A DNA stretch of 64,000 nucleotides from an alpha proteobacterium BAL199. GTDB lineage: Bacteria > Pseudomonadota > Alphaproteobacteria > Thalassobaculales > Thalassobaculaceae. This document shows, piece by piece, positions 43,110 to 52,472 of the stretch. Both the position numbers and the translations under genes were made by a program. Under the pieces are notes generated by a model that saw only the letters and a program-made list of their open reading frames with translations, was not told where the DNA came from and did no database searches. The stretch's first letter is position 1. Each line of letters begins with the position of its first letter. Location: assembly GCA_000171835.1 (NCBI GenBank), contig ABHC01000003.1, forward strand, positions 310,001 through 374,000, in the 5' to 3' direction.

Positions 43110-44213
43110 CTACTCCCCGGCCGCCCGGCTCTCCGGAAACAGGCCGCGCAGGCCTTCTGCCGTCGCCGGTGCCACGCCGCGTTCGGTGATCAGGCCGGTG
43201 ACCAGCCGCGCCGGGGTGACGTCGAAGGCCGGGTTGGCGGCCTTGCTGGCCTTGGGGGTGATGGTGACGGCGCCGATGCTGCCGTCGTCGAGCCGGCCGG
43301 GGATGCGGGTCACCTCGTCGCCGGAGCGTTCCTCGATCGGGATCGCGAAGCCGTCGTGCAGGGTCCAGTCGATGGTCGGGCTCGGCAGGGCGACGTAGAA
43401 CGGTACGCCGTTGTCGTGGGCGGCCAGCGCCTTCAGGTAGGTGCCGATCTTGTTGGCGACATCGCCGTTGGCGCTGACCCGGTCGGTGCCGGTGATGCAC
43501 AGATCCACCTGGCCGCGCTGCATCAGGTGGCCGCCGGCGTTGTCGACGATCACCGTGTGGTCGACCCCGTGATTACCGAGTTCCCAGGCGGTCAGGAAGG
43601 CGCCCTGGTTGCGCGGCCTTGTCTCGTCGACCCAGACATGGATCGGGATGCCAGCGTCGTGCGCCTGGTAGATCGGCGAGGTGGCGGTGCCCCAGTCGAC
43701 GGTGGCGAGCCAGCCGGCGTTGCAGTGGGTCAGCACGTTGACGGTCTCGCCGGGCCGCTTCTTCGCCGCGATGCCCCGGATGATCTCCAGCCCGTGCCGA
43801 CCGATGGCGTGGTTCAGTTCGGCGTCCTCGTCGCAGATCCGCCGGGCGAACGCCTGGGCCGTCGCAATCCGTTCGCCCGGCGCCACGGCGGCCAGACGAG
43901 CCCGGCCGGCGTCGAGCGCCCAGCGCAGGTTGACCGCGGTCGGCCGGGTCTGCATCAAGGTCTCGTAAGCGTTGGCGAGGCCGGCGTCGCTGGCATCGGC
44001 GCGCATCGCCAGCCACAGCCCCCAGGCCGCCGTCGCCCCGATCAGCGGGGCGCCGCGCACAAGCATCGCCTTGATGGCGTGGGCGGCGTCGGCCATCGAC
44101 TCAAGGCGCGCGGTGACGAAATCGTGCGGCAGCCGGGTCTGGTCGATGATCTCGACCGCCGAGGCGTCGGCGGCCTGCCAGATCGGGCGATAATGGGTTC
44201 CGTCGACCTTCAT
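43110..44213 (-). CDS. mtnA: S-methyl-5-thioribose-1-phosphate isomerase
   Basis: A 367-residue enzyme of the methionine salvage pathway that converts methylthioribose-1-phosphate to the ribulose form. The family motifs are clear: [13 protein letters not shown] near 53-65, catalytic C164 in [11 protein letters not shown] and D244 in [37 protein letters not shown] lies between. The ATG at 44213 has GGAGCG upstream; the frame runs further upstream but over the promoter of the divergent kinase gene. No other salvage gene is next to it. No SAM-type riboswitch was seen. Confidence 0.96.
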   Translation of the reverse strand: MKVDGTHYRPIWQAADASAVEIIDQTRLPHDFVTARLESMADAAHAIKAMLVRGAPLIGATAAWGLWLAMRADASDAGLANAYETLMQTRPTAVNLRWALDAGRARLAAVAPGERIATAQAFARRICDEDAELNHAIGRHGLEIIRGIAAKKRPGETVNVLTHCNAGWLATVDWGTATSPIYQAHDAGIPIHVWVDETRPRNQGAFLTAWELGNHGVDHTVIVDNAGGHLMQRGQVDLCITGTDRVSANGDVANKIGTYLKALAAHDNGVPFYVALPSPTIDWTLHDGFAIPIEERSGDEVTRIPGRLDDGSIGAVTITPKASKAANPAFDVTPARLVTGLITERGVAPATAEGLRGLFPESRAAGE

Positions 44214-44342
44214 GGCGTCGCTCCATCGGGTTCTCAGCGGACAAAATGGCGAGCCTCGCACTCTTGCACAACCGTTTAGCCGATGCGCGGCGGTTGCCGA
44301 TGCGGCAGGCTGGGGAACCTCGATCAGTGGACCGTCGAAACC

Positions 44343-44924
44343 ATGCACACTCGCCGCATTCACATCCTGGGCGCTTCCGGATCGGGCACGACCACCCTCG
44401 GTCGTGTGCTGGCCGGCGAGATGGCGGTTCCGCACCATGACACCGACGACTACTTCTGGCTGCCGACCGACCCGCCGTTCACTGAGAAACGACCCGAAGC
44501 CGATCGCCTGCGGCTGATGACCGAGTTGTTCACGCCGCGTGCGGCGTGGGTGCTGAGTGGATCGCTGGTCGGCTGGGGCGATCCGCTGATCCCGCTGTTC
44601 GATCTGGTCGTCTTCCTGCAAACCCCCGCCGCGACCCGGCTTGCGCGGCTGCGTGACCGTGAGGTGCTGCGCTACGGACAGGCTGCCGTTGGATCCGGCG
44701 GCACGCATCACGAAGCGACCGAGGGCTTCCTGAACTGGGCCGCCGGCTATGACGGCGGCGGGCTCGAGGGACGTTCGCTGCGCCGTCATGAGGAATGGCT
44801 GGCCGGCTTGCCTTGCCCGGCGGTTCGCCTGGACGGCTCCCGGCCGATCCCCGAACTCGTTGCATCCCTGCTAGGCGCAGCGACACGTGCCGCGTTTGAT
44901 GACAGCCCCGGGAGCGGGTGCTAG
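44343..44924 (+). CDS. P-loop nucleotide kinase-like protein
   Basis: A 193-residue P-loop protein. The Walker A is [11 protein letters not shown] (10-20), followed by [14 protein letters not shown], which resembles adenylate kinase-like and shikimate kinase-like small kinases. A LID-like region with [14 protein letters not shown] follows, then FLNWAAGYD. It likely phosphorylates a small metabolite or acts as an AAA-type topology-modulation-like ATPase. Substrate unknown. It lies between mtnA (divergent) and purB (same direction, 36 bases). Confidence 0.82.
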   Translation: MHTRRIHILGASGSGTTTLGRVLAGEMAVPHHDTDDYFWLPTDPPFTEKRPEADRLRLMTELFTPRAAWVLSGSLVGWGDPLIPLFDLVVFLQTPAATRLARLRDREVLRYGQAAVGSGGTHHEATEGFLNWAAGYDGGGLEGRSLRRHEEWLAGLPCPAVRLDGSRPIPELVASLLGAATRAAFDDSPGSGC

Positions 44925-44960
44925 AAGCCCGATACCGACCGCCGACGGAGTGTACCCCGC

Positions 44961-46259
44961 ATGATCCCGCGCTATTCCCGCGAGAAGATGGCCGCCATCT
45001 GGGCGCCCGAGAGCAAGTTCCGGATCTGGTTCGAGATCGAGGCGCACGCCTGCGACGCCCAGGCCGAACTGGGTGTGATCCCGAAGGAAGCCGCCAAGGC
45101 CGTGTGGGAACGCGGCGCGTTCGAGGTCGAGCGCATCGACGCCATCGAGGCCGAGGTCAAGCACGATGTCATCGCCTTCCTGACCAACCTCGCCGAGCAC
45201 GTCGGCCCGGAAGCCCGGTTCGTCCACCAGGGCATGACCTCGTCGGACGTGCTGGACACTTGCCTGGCGGTACAGCTGGTGCGTGCCGCCGATATCCTGA
45301 TCGAGGATGTGGACGGACTGCTGGCGGCGCTGGAGCGGCGGGCGTTCGAGTACAAGGACGCGCCGACCATCGGTCGCAGCCACGCCATCCACGCCGAACC
45401 GCTGACCTTCGGCCTGAAGCTGGCTGGCTACCACGCCGAATTCCAGCGCGCCCGCGCCCGGCTGGTGATCGCCCGACAGGAGGTCGCGACCTGCGCGATC
45501 TCCGGTGCAGTCGGCACCTTCGCCAACATCGATCCGCGGGTCGAGGAACACGTCGCCGCAGCGCTCGGCCTGGAGCCGGAACCGGTGTCGACCCAGGTGA
45601 TTCCGCGCGACCGTCACGCCATGTTCTTCGCCGTGCTCGGCGTGGTGGCGTCATCGGTCGAGCGGCTTGCCACCGAGATCCGCCATCTGCAGCGCAGCGA
45701 AGTGCGCGAGGCCGAGGAGTTCTTCAGCGAGAAGCAGAAGGGCTCGTCGGCAATGCCGCACAAGCGCAACCCGGTGCTGACCGAGAATCTGACCGGTCTG
45801 GCCCGGCTGGTGCGCATGACCGTGGTGCCGGCGATGGAGAACGTCGCCCTGTGGCACGAGCGCGACATCAGCCATTCGTCGGTCGAGCGGATGATCGGCC
45901 CGGACGCCACGGTCACGTTGGACTTCGCACTGGCCCGGCTGACCAGCGTGGTCGACAAGCTGATCGTCTATCCGGAGACCATGCAGGCCAATCTCGACAA
46001 GCTCGGGGGCCTCGTGCACAGCCAGCGGGTCATGCTGGCCCTGACCCAGAAGGGCGTCAGCCGCGAGGACGCCTACCGGCTGGTGCAACGCAACGCCATG
46101 CCGGTCTGGCTGGAGGGCAAGGATTTCCGGACCCTGCTCGCCTCCGACGTCGAGGTAACGGCCGCGCTGTCGGCCGTGGAACTCGATGATCTGTTCGACC
46201 TCGGCTACCACACCAAGCATGTCGACACGATCTTCCGCCGGGTGTTCGGTCGAGCGTGA
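44961..46259 (+). CDS. purB: Adenylosuccinate lyase
   Basis: A 432-residue enzyme of the fumarase/aspartase superfamily. It acts twice in purine synthesis: on SAICAR and on adenylosuccinate. The signature GSSAMPHKRNP stands near residue 263, with GMTSSDVLDT, the catalytic region RSHAIHAEPLTFG and RDISHSSVER. Start ATG with ACCCCGC before it is weak in ribosome site, but the N-terminus MIPRYSREKMAAIW is typical. It is coupled by a four-base overlap with the GNAT gene. purC and the others lie 1.8 kb downstream. Confidence 0.97.
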   Translation: MIPRYSREKMAAIWAPESKFRIWFEIEAHACDAQAELGVIPKEAAKAVWERGAFEVERIDAIEAEVKHDVIAFLTNLAEHVGPEARFVHQGMTSSDVLDTCLAVQLVRAADILIEDVDGLLAALERRAFEYKDAPTIGRSHAIHAEPLTFGLKLAGYHAEFQRARARLVIARQEVATCAISGAVGTFANIDPRVEEHVAAALGLEPEPVSTQVIPRDRHAMFFAVLGVVASSVERLATEIRHLQRSEVREAEEFFSEKQKGSSAMPHKRNPVLTENLTGLARLVRMTVVPAMENVALWHERDISHSSVERMIGPDATVTLDFALARLTSVVDKLIVYPETMQANLDKLGGLVHSQRVMLALTQKGVSREDAYRLVQRNAMPVWLEGKDFRTLLASDVEVTAALSAVELDDLFDLGYHTKHVDTIFRRVFGRA

Positions 46260-46723
46260 GCGGCGGCCTGCGCATCCGCCGGGCCGTTGCCGGCGAGAGC
46301 GACGCGGTCGCGCTGCTTCACCGCACGGCGTTCGATACGGCGATGCCTCACCTCGTCGGACTGCATACGCCCGACGACGATCGCTGGTTCTTCCGGGAGC
46401 GGGTGTTTGCACGCGACGAGGTCTGGGTCGCCATCATGGACGATGGCCCGGAGGGTGGGCACCTGATCGGCGGTTACTGCGCGGTCCGGGGCGACTGGCT
46501 GAACCAGCTGTACGTGGATCCACGGCACTGGACGCGCGGGATCGGCAGCGCGCTTCTGGAGCAGGCGCGCGCAGATCGCCCGGCCCTTCAGCTCTGGACG
46601 TTCCAATGCAACAGCCGCGCCCGTCGCTTCTACGAGGCGCGCGGCTTCGTTCTCGCCGAACTCACCGACGGATCGGGCAACGAAGAGAACGAGCCGGACG
46701 TCCGCTACGTCTGGTCGCGCTAG
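46256..46723 (+). CDS. GNAT-family N-acetyltransferase
   Basis: A 155-residue GNAT fold: LRIRRAVAGESDAVALLHR (beta1-alpha1), the central GGYCAVRGDWLNQLYVDP, acetyl-CoA motif RGIGSALLEQAR (about 100-111) and RFYEARGFVLAELTDG at the end. It starts with GTG within the last bases of purB (GTGA overlap). Substrate unknown. The stop is near the convergent zeta-inhibitor gene. Confidence 0.88.
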   Translation: MSGGLRIRRAVAGESDAVALLHRTAFDTAMPHLVGLHTPDDDRWFFRERVFARDEVWVAIMDDGPEGGHLIGGYCAVRGDWLNQLYVDPRHWTRGIGSALLEQARADRPALQLWTFQCNSRARRFYEARGFVLAELTDGSGNEENEPDVRYVWSR

Positions 46724-46747
46724 AACAGCGACGCCCGGCCTACACGA

Positions 46748-47074
46748 TCAGGTCTTCGCCTTGACCTCGGCCAGCGCTTCGCGCAGGAACTCGTCCATCC
46801 GGTGACGCAGGCGCGCCTCGGTCAACTCGCCGCCGGCATCGGCGACCTTCTTGAGCACGAACTCGATCACGTCGGAGTCACCCGGCTTCTCGAAATCGGA
46901 GGCCACGACTTCACCGGCGAAATCGGCGGCCGCCTCGCCCTGCAGTTTCAGGAATTCCTCGGCGATCCACAGCCCGACCTTGCGGTCGCGGCGGACGTTC
47001 GCCTTGAACATCAGTTCGGCATCGTGCGCATAACGCGATTCTTCGGCGCGCTCACGGTCCTGGAAACCACTCAT
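46748..47074 (-). CDS. F1F0-ATPase inhibitor subunit zeta (DUF1476)
   Basis: A 108-residue soluble helical protein of the DUF1476 family. The opening FQDRERAEESRYAHDAELMF is the inhibitory N-terminal region described for the alphaproteobacterial zeta subunit, and the core RRDRKVGLWIAEEFL, the MDEFLREALAEVK end and the length are typical. It blocks rotation of the ATP synthase in the hydrolysis direction. AGGAGGG precedes the ATG. It diverges from the NRDE gene. It is confined to alphaproteobacteria as far as known, which supports the taxonomic call. Confidence 0.9.
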   Translation of the reverse strand: MSGFQDRERAEESRYAHDAELMFKANVRRDRKVGLWIAEEFLKLQGEAAADFAGEVVASDFEKPGDSDVIEFVLKKVADAGGELTEARLRHRMDEFLREALAEVKAKT

Positions 47075-47197
47075 TACGGCCCTCCTGGGATCGCCTTTCG
47101 GCTGAAATCGGGCGGACCATACACCGCACCTCGCGGGATGTGAACGATCGATCACGGTCTTGCGAAATGACGCCGATGCCGCCACCTTCGCGCCAGC

Positions 47198-47980
47198 ATG
47201 TGCACCGTCGTCATTCTCCGTCGCCCCGGCCATGACTGGCCCGTGATCCTCGCCGCCAACCGCGACGAGCTTGCCGGCCGGCCGTGGCACCCCCCGGCCC
47301 GACACTGGCCGGACCGCCCGGAAGTCACCGCCGGGCTCGACGTCTTGGCGGGCGGCAGCTGGCTTGGCCTGAACGACAATGGTGTCGTCGCCTGCATCCT
47401 GAACCGCCACGGCACCCTCGGCCCGGCGCCCGGCAAGCGCTCTCGCGGAGAGCTGGTGCTGGAGGTTCTCGACCATACCGACGCATCGGACGCGGCGCGG
47501 GCGCTGGAAGCGCTGGAGCCCGGCAGCTACCGGCCGTTCAACATGCTGATTGCCGACAATCGGGACGCCTTCTGGCTGGCCCACCGCGGCGACGGCTACT
47601 CAATCGACCTGTCACCGATCCCGGCCGGCGTGTCGATGCTGACGGCGCACGACTTGAATGACCGTTCCGGCTCGGCCCGCACGGCACGCTACCTGGATCG
47701 CTTCCGGGCGGCCCCCGCTCCCGACCCGACGGCGGAGCACTGGGGCGCTTGGGAGATGTTGCTCGGGACCACCGATCACGCACCGGACGCCGGCCCGGGA
47801 GGAGCCATGACCATCATCGGTCCAGGCGAGTTCGGCACCAGCAGCTCGACCATGATCGCCCTTCCGGCGCCTGGAGGTGGTCGTCCGGTGTTCCGCTTTG
47901 CGCCCGGGCGCCCGGATCGAACCTCGTTCACAACGGTCGACACTGAGCCCCACACCCAGGCACCGGCGGCCGCAGATTGA
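47198..47980 (+). CDS. NRDE-family (TANGO2-like) protein
   Basis: A 260-residue protein of the TANGO2 family. It begins MCTVVI, with the catalytic-type Cys at residue 2 as in Ntn-like relatives. The family motif is ILAANRDELAGRPWHPPA (17-34), followed by VLAGGSWLGLNDNGVVACIL. The C-terminal part (SSSTMIALPAPG) matches too. The bacterial role is unknown; in eukaryotes TANGO2 affects membrane traffic and haem handling. The tail (about 235-260) is Pro/Thr-rich. The putative purC promoter overlaps its end. Confidence 0.9.
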   Translation: MCTVVILRRPGHDWPVILAANRDELAGRPWHPPARHWPDRPEVTAGLDVLAGGSWLGLNDNGVVACILNRHGTLGPAPGKRSRGELVLEVLDHTDASDAARALEALEPGSYRPFNMLIADNRDAFWLAHRGDGYSIDLSPIPAGVSMLTAHDLNDRSGSARTARYLDRFRAAPAPDPTAEHWGAWEMLLGTTDHAPDAGPGGAMTIIGPGEFGTSSSTMIALPAPGGGRPVFRFAPGRPDRTSFTTVDTEPHTQAPAAAD

Positions 47981-48005
47981 GTTTCAGGAAGCCGGCTGCT
48001 ATAGG
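47977..48005 (+). promoter_or_regulatory. Sigma-70-like promoter of purC
   Basis: TTGAGT (47977-47982) and TATAGG (48000-48005) are separated by 17 bases, close to consensus spacing, and lie 93 bases before the purC start. Transcription would begin near 48012. Confidence 0.6.
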
Positions 48006-48097
48006 ACGCCGTTGGTAGCGCGGGTGCGCCGCAGTACCGTTCCAAACAACTTGACGCCCGCCCACGCGCGCAGCCGCGTGGCTCCGGAGACCGCTTC

Positions 48098-48865
48098 ATG
48101 GCCAGACGCCGCAAGCTTTACGAAGGCAAGGCCAAGGTTCTGTACGAGGGGCCCGAACCCGGCACCCTCATCCAGTACTTCAAGGACGACGCGACCGCCT
48201 TCAACAATCAGAAGAAGGGCACCATCACCGGCAAGGGGGTGCTGAACAATCGGATCAGCGAGTACCTGATGACCCGGTTGACGGAGGTCGGCATCCCGAC
48301 GCACTTCATGCGGCGCCTGAACATGCGCGAACAGCTGGTGCGTGAGCTGGAGATCATTCCGATCGGGGTGGTGGTCCGCAACATCGCCGCCGGGTCGATC
48401 GCCAAGCGCTTCGGCTTGGAGGAAGGCACCGTCCTGCCGCGCTCGATCATCGAGTACAGCTACAAATCCGACGAACTCGGCGACCCGATGGTCACCGAGG
48501 AGCACATCACGGCGTTCGGCTGGGCCGGCCCCCAGGACCTGGACGACATGGTCGCCCTGTCGCTGCGGGTAAACGACTTCCTGACCGGCCTGTTCCTTGG
48601 AATCGGCCTGCGTCTGGTCGACTTCAAGCTGGAGTTCGGTCGCCTGTACAATGAGCACGACGAGGTCCAGGTCGTGATCGCCGACGAGATCAGCCCGGAC
48701 AACTGCCGTCTGTGGGATCTGCGCACCAACGAGAAGATGGACAAGGACCGGTTCCGCTGCGATCTCGGCGGAGTCGAGGAAGCCTATCAGGAGGTGGCCC
48801 GCCGCCTCGGCGTGCTTCCCGAGGCCGGCCCGATGGACCTCAAGGGTCCGCAGTTGATGCAATAA
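48098..48865 (+). CDS. purC: SAICAR synthase
   Basis: A 255-residue phosphoribosylaminoimidazole-succinocarboxamide synthase. It joins CAIR and aspartate with [20 protein letters not shown] (ATP-binding start), [14 protein letters not shown], the substrate region [19 protein letters not shown] and the metal-binding [10 protein letters not shown] are present. Length is normal. It is the first gene of the local purine cluster, followed by purS 55 bases later. A sigma-70-like promoter is at 47977-48005. Confidence 0.97.
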   Translation: MARRRKLYEGKAKVLYEGPEPGTLIQYFKDDATAFNNQKKGTITGKGVLNNRISEYLMTRLTEVGIPTHFMRRLNMREQLVRELEIIPIGVVVRNIAAGSIAKRFGLEEGTVLPRSIIEYSYKSDELGDPMVTEEHITAFGWAGPQDLDDMVALSLRVNDFLTGLFLGIGLRLVDFKLEFGRLYNEHDEVQVVIADEISPDNCRLWDLRTNEKMDKDRFRCDLGGVEEAYQEVARRLGVLPEAGPMDLKGPQLMQ

Positions 48866-48920
48866 CCAACCGACGACCATCACCAAGCACGATGGCGCAT
48901 GGCGCGCCGATGGAGGATCG

Positions 48921-49163
48921 ATGAAGGCGATTGTTCACGTCACCCTGAAGTCCGGTGTTCTCGACCCTCAGGGCAAGGCGATCGGACACGCGCTCGGCTC
49001 TCTCGGCTTCGACGGGGTCGGCGAAGTTCGCCAGGGCAAGGTCATCGAAATCGACCTGGCCGAGAGCGACCCGGCGCGGGCCGAGACGACGGTGAAGTCG
49101 ATGTGCGAGAAGCTGCTCGCCAACACGGTCATCGAGAACTACGCGATCCGCATCGAAGCCTGA
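48921..49163 (+). CDS. purS: FGAM synthase, PurS subunit
   Basis: An 80-residue protein. It bridges PurQ and PurL in the three-part formylglycinamidine synthase. The typical start MKAIVHVTLKSGVLDPQGKA and the middle LGFDGVGEVRQGKVIEIDL are both present, and the end NTVIENYAIRIEA is standard. In most relatives purQ follows at once; here an IS630 element begins 95 bases after the stop and a histidine kinase gene lies beyond it. Confidence 0.95.
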   Translation: MKAIVHVTLKSGVLDPQGKAIGHALGSLGFDGVGEVRQGKVIEIDLAESDPARAETTVKSMCEKLLANTVIENYAIRIEA

Positions 49164-49257
49164 CCGGAACCGCAGGCGATACCGGGCGATTGTTCGCCTC
49201 CACCGTCGGCGTCAGTTTGGCGTACGGCTTGGATTCCGGGCGCCCTTCGGTACAGTA

Positions 49258-50406
49258 GTGGATAAAATCCGACATTAGAATCCCGCTCAGGATTCCCGCG
49301 GGTTCGGTGGCGTGCGAGTCTGGGGCATGCGCACCGGGATCAGCTTCACCGTCAGTACCGCCGATCGCGCCCGCCTGGAGGCGATCGTGGCGGACCGCAA
49401 CAGCCCGCAAAAGCACGTCTGGCGCTGCCGGATCGTGCTGCTCACCGCCGCGGGCCTGGGCACCAACGCGATCATGCGCGAGGCCGGGGTCGCCAAGACG
49501 GCGGTCTGGCGCTGGCAGGAGCGCTTCGCCGCCGAAGGCGTGGACGGGCTGCTGCGGGACAAGACGCGCCCGTCGCGGATCCCGCCGCTGGACCCCTCGG
49601 TGGCCGAGCGCGTCGTCGCCCTGACCCTGACCGATCCGCCCGGCGAGACGACCCACTGGACCGCCGCAACGATGGCGGCACAGACCGGCATCTCGGTTAG
49701 TTCGGTGCAGCGGATCTGGCGTGCTCACGGTTTGGCCCCGCATCGGATCCGGCAGTTCAAGCTCTCGAACGACCCGGAGTTCGTGACCAAGCTGCGCGAC
49801 GTGGTCGGGCTCTATGTCGACCCGCCGGCCCACGCCATCGTGCTCAGCGTCGACGAGAAGAGCCAGATCCAGGCGCTCGACCGCACCCAGCCCGGCCTGC
49901 CGCTGAAGAAGGGCCGCGCCGGCACCATGACCCACGACTACAAGCGCCATGGCACCACCACCTTGTTCGCTGCCCTCAACGTGCTCGACGGCACCGTCAT
50001 CGGCCGCAACATGCAGCGTCACCGCCACCAGGAGTTCATCCGCTTCCTCAACCACATCGAGGCCCAGGTTCCGGCCGGCAAGGTGATCCACGCCGTCCTC
50101 GACAACTACGCCGCCCACAAGCACCCCAAGGTCCGCGCCTGGCTGCACCGCCATCCCCGCTGGACCTTCCACTTCGTGCCGACCTCATGTTCCTGGCTCA
50201 ACGCCGTCGAAGGCTTCTTCGCCAGGCTCGCCAAGCGCCGCCTCAAGCGCGGCGTCTTCCGCTCTGTCGCCGACCTCCAGGCCGCCATCAACCGCTTCCT
50301 CGACGAGCACAACGCCTCAGATCCGAAGCCCTTCAACTGGACAGCCGATCCCGACAAAATCATCGCCGCCGTCAGGCGTGGGCACCAAGTGTTGGATTCT
50401 ATCCAG
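49258..50406 (+). mobile_element. IS630-family insertion sequence
   Basis: The element spans about 1149 bp. Its ends read GTGGATAAAATCCGACA at the left and, on the reverse strand, CTGGATAGAATCCAACA at the right; 14 of the 17 bases match. TA stands on both sides (49256-49257 and 50407-50408), the standard IS630 target duplication. The insertion separates purS from the histidine kinase gene. Confidence 0.85.
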
Positions 50407-50409
50407 TAG
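49327..50409 (+). CDS. IS630 transposase
   Basis: A 360-residue transposase from the ATG at 49327 (GTG at 49312 is an alternative). The N-terminal helix-turn-helix (about 42-95; GLGTNAIMREAGVAKTAVWR) precedes the DDE core: VLSVDEKSQIQALDRT (first Asp), VLDNYAAHKHPK (second Asp) and SWLNAVEGFFARLAKRR (Glu). The frame is intact. The stop codon TAG at 50407-50409 is made of the duplicated TA plus the next flanking base, so the element itself carries no complete stop codon for this gene. Confidence 0.93.
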   Translation: MRTGISFTVSTADRARLEAIVADRNSPQKHVWRCRIVLLTAAGLGTNAIMREAGVAKTAVWRWQERFAAEGVDGLLRDKTRPSRIPPLDPSVAERVVALTLTDPPGETTHWTAATMAAQTGISVSSVQRIWRAHGLAPHRIRQFKLSNDPEFVTKLRDVVGLYVDPPAHAIVLSVDEKSQIQALDRTQPGLPLKKGRAGTMTHDYKRHGTTTLFAALNVLDGTVIGRNMQRHRHQEFIRFLNHIEAQVPAGKVIHAVLDNYAAHKHPKVRAWLHRHPRWTFHFVPTSCSWLNAVEGFFARLAKRRLKRGVFRSVADLQAAINRFLDEHNASDPKPFNWTADPDKIIAAVRRGHQVLDSIQ

Positions 50410-50443
50410 GTGGTCTGTTGCATAAGTCTGTCGGAGTGCGAAC

Positions 50444-52393
50444 TTGCTCGACTCGACGACATTGCCGCCAGACATTGCACCTCTGATCGAGGCACTCAAC
50501 CATGCCGATGTCGGACTCGCCGTGTTCGACCGGAAGTCCGTGTTGTTGTTCTGCAACAGCCGCTTCCAGGAGATCTTCGACTACCCCGAAGCATTGGTGA
50601 CACCAGGCACGACGCGCGAGGCACTGTTACGCTTCGACGCCGAGCGGGGTGAACTCGGACCCGGCAATGTCGACGATCTGGTCCGCGAACAGCTGGAGCG
50701 TGTCCAGTATCACATTGAGCACCAGATCGAACTGACCCGGTCGAGTGGCCGCCAGATCAAGGTCGTCAACCGCCCACTTCCCTCCGGCGGCAACGTTTCG
50801 ACGTATCACGAGCGTCTGGACGATCGGAAAAGTCTGCTCGGAGCGGACCTGACGTTCGAAGCGCTTCAGCAGGCCCTCGATTACGCGCCCGATGGTCTTC
50901 GGGTCTGGGATGCCAAAGACCGGTTGATCTACGCCAACGCGCGGATCCGGCGGGTGAGCGAGGCCGAAGGCACGCCGCTGCGTCCGGGCATGACCTTCGA
51001 GGAACACATCCGTGCGCGCGTGGCCAAGAATCTCGTCGCCGAGGCAGAAGCCGATCCCGAGGCGTATGTCCAACAGCGGCTGGAAATGCACCGCCTCGGC
51101 GGTCGCAGCTACACGACCCGCTTGCGGGACGGCCGATGGGTCGTGATTCGGGACCACCGCCTGCCTGACGGAGGCACGGTCACGACCTCGCAGGACATCA
51201 CCGACATCAAGCGCGTCGAGCAGGCCTATCGGGAAAGCGAGCAGCGGTTTCACGATTTCGTAGACGCCAGTTCGGACCGTTTCTGGGAGATGGATGAAAA
51301 CCTGCGGTTCACGATGGTTGTCGACACGGCTGTCGGCCGGCGCGAGCCGCCGGTCGCCCAGGTTCTCGGCAAGACCCGTTGGGCCAATGCCGGAGTGGAC
51401 GTCGAGGACGATCCGCTGTTCACCACGCACAAAGCGGTGCTGGACGCCCGCGAGCCGTTCCGGGACTTCCGCTACGAGGTGCCGGCGGCTGACGGATCAC
51501 CGCGCCATTGGCGAGTGTCGGGCGTACCGGTGTTCGACGAAGGCGGCAAGTTCTGCGGATATCGAGGCACGGCTGCCGACGAAACCGAATTCAGTACCGA
51601 GCTGACCCGTGCGCAGCGCGAACTGCAGGAAGCGCTGCGGCAGGCCGAGATCGCCAACCGTTCGAAAAGCCTGTTCCTGGCAACCGTCAGCCATGAGCTG
51701 CGCACCCCGCTGAACGCCATCATCGGCTTCTCCGACCTGTTGGCGCAGAAAGTCTTCGGGCCGCTCGGCGACGAGCGCTACGAAGGCTACGCCCACGACA
51801 TTCAGACCAGCGGCCAGCATCTGCTGAGCCTGATCGAGGATGTGCTCGACCTGTCCAGAATCGAGATGGGGCAGATCCGGCTGCGCCTGGGCCTGGTCGA
51901 CCTCCCGATCGAGATTCAGGCGGCCGTCGCGATGGTCAGGGCCCGTCGGGGTCAGGAGATCGCCAGCATCCAGATTGAGGTCGCCGAGGGATTTCCAACC
52001 CTCAACGCCGACGCCCGTCTGATCCGCCAGATCCTGATCAACCTCATCTCCAATGCCGCCAAGTTTACTCCGCCGAGCGGGCGTATCCTGGTAACCGCGC
52101 AGGTCGTGGACGATGGCATCTCCATTGCCGTGATCGACGATGGGATCGGCATCGACCCCGCGGATCATGCCAAGGTGCTGCGTCCATTCGAGCAGGCCGA
52201 CAATCGGCTGAGCCGGCGCTACGAAGGCGTCGGCCTGGGCCTCCCGCTGACCAAGGCGTTCGTGGAGGTCCACAACGGCCAGTTGCAGCTGGAGAGCGCC
52301 ATCGGAGAGGGCACCACCATCACGATTCGGCTCCCCAAAGAACGCATCGACGGCACCCGACCCGGCGCGCTGGCCGCAGGCACCGATCGATGA
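50444..52393 (+). CDS. PAS-domain sensor histidine kinase within the purine cluster
   Basis: A 649-residue soluble kinase without membrane segments. Three PAS domains (about 14-120 and 142-255, both PAS_7-like with the DVGLAVFDRK and PDGLRVWDAKDRLIYANARI openings, and 265-385). The HisKA has VSHELRTPLNAIIGFSDLL (His near 416) and the HATPase has NLISNAAKFT, DDGIGIDP and GVGLGLPL. There is no receiver. The start TTG has CGGAG nine bases upstream; the IS630 element ends 37 bases before it, so its native promoter may be lost. It lies between purS and purQ in the same direction. A partner regulator is not in the window. Confidence 0.88.
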   Translation: MLDSTTLPPDIAPLIEALNHADVGLAVFDRKSVLLFCNSRFQEIFDYPEALVTPGTTREALLRFDAERGELGPGNVDDLVREQLERVQYHIEHQIELTRSSGRQIKVVNRPLPSGGNVSTYHERLDDRKSLLGADLTFEALQQALDYAPDGLRVWDAKDRLIYANARIRRVSEAEGTPLRPGMTFEEHIRARVAKNLVAEAEADPEAYVQQRLEMHRLGGRSYTTRLRDGRWVVIRDHRLPDGGTVTTSQDITDIKRVEQAYRESEQRFHDFVDASSDRFWEMDENLRFTMVVDTAVGRREPPVAQVLGKTRWANAGVDVEDDPLFTTHKAVLDAREPFRDFRYEVPAADGSPRHWRVSGVPVFDEGGKFCGYRGTAADETEFSTELTRAQRELQEALRQAEIANRSKSLFLATVSHELRTPLNAIIGFSDLLAQKVFGPLGDERYEGYAHDIQTSGQHLLSLIEDVLDLSRIEMGQIRLRLGLVDLPIEIQAAVAMVRARRGQEIASIQIEVAEGFPTLNADARLIRQILINLISNAAKFTPPSGRILVTAQVVDDGISIAVIDDGIGIDPADHAKVLRPFEQADNRLSRRYEGVGLGLPLTKAFVEVHNGQLQLESAIGEGTTITIRLPKERIDGTRPGALAAGTDR

Positions 52394-52472
52394 CAATCCC
52401 TTACGCTCTGCGCTTGCGTCTCGCCTGAGACGGACCTAGGTTCCGGCCCACCGTGACGCCCCCGGAGCGCCC

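Noticed and set aside
44214-44789. Extension of the mtnA frame to 559 residues
   Set aside because: It runs over the start of the divergent kinase gene; MtnA family length fits the ATG at 44213.
44918-46189. Forward frame of 423 residues in another phase of purB
   Set aside because: It is an Arg/Gly/Asp-rich shadow of the purB frame.
46748-47584. Long form of the zeta gene frame (278 residues)
   Set aside because: The family has about 105 residues; the ATG at 47074 with AGGAGGG is the proper start and the extension is antisense to the NRDE gene.
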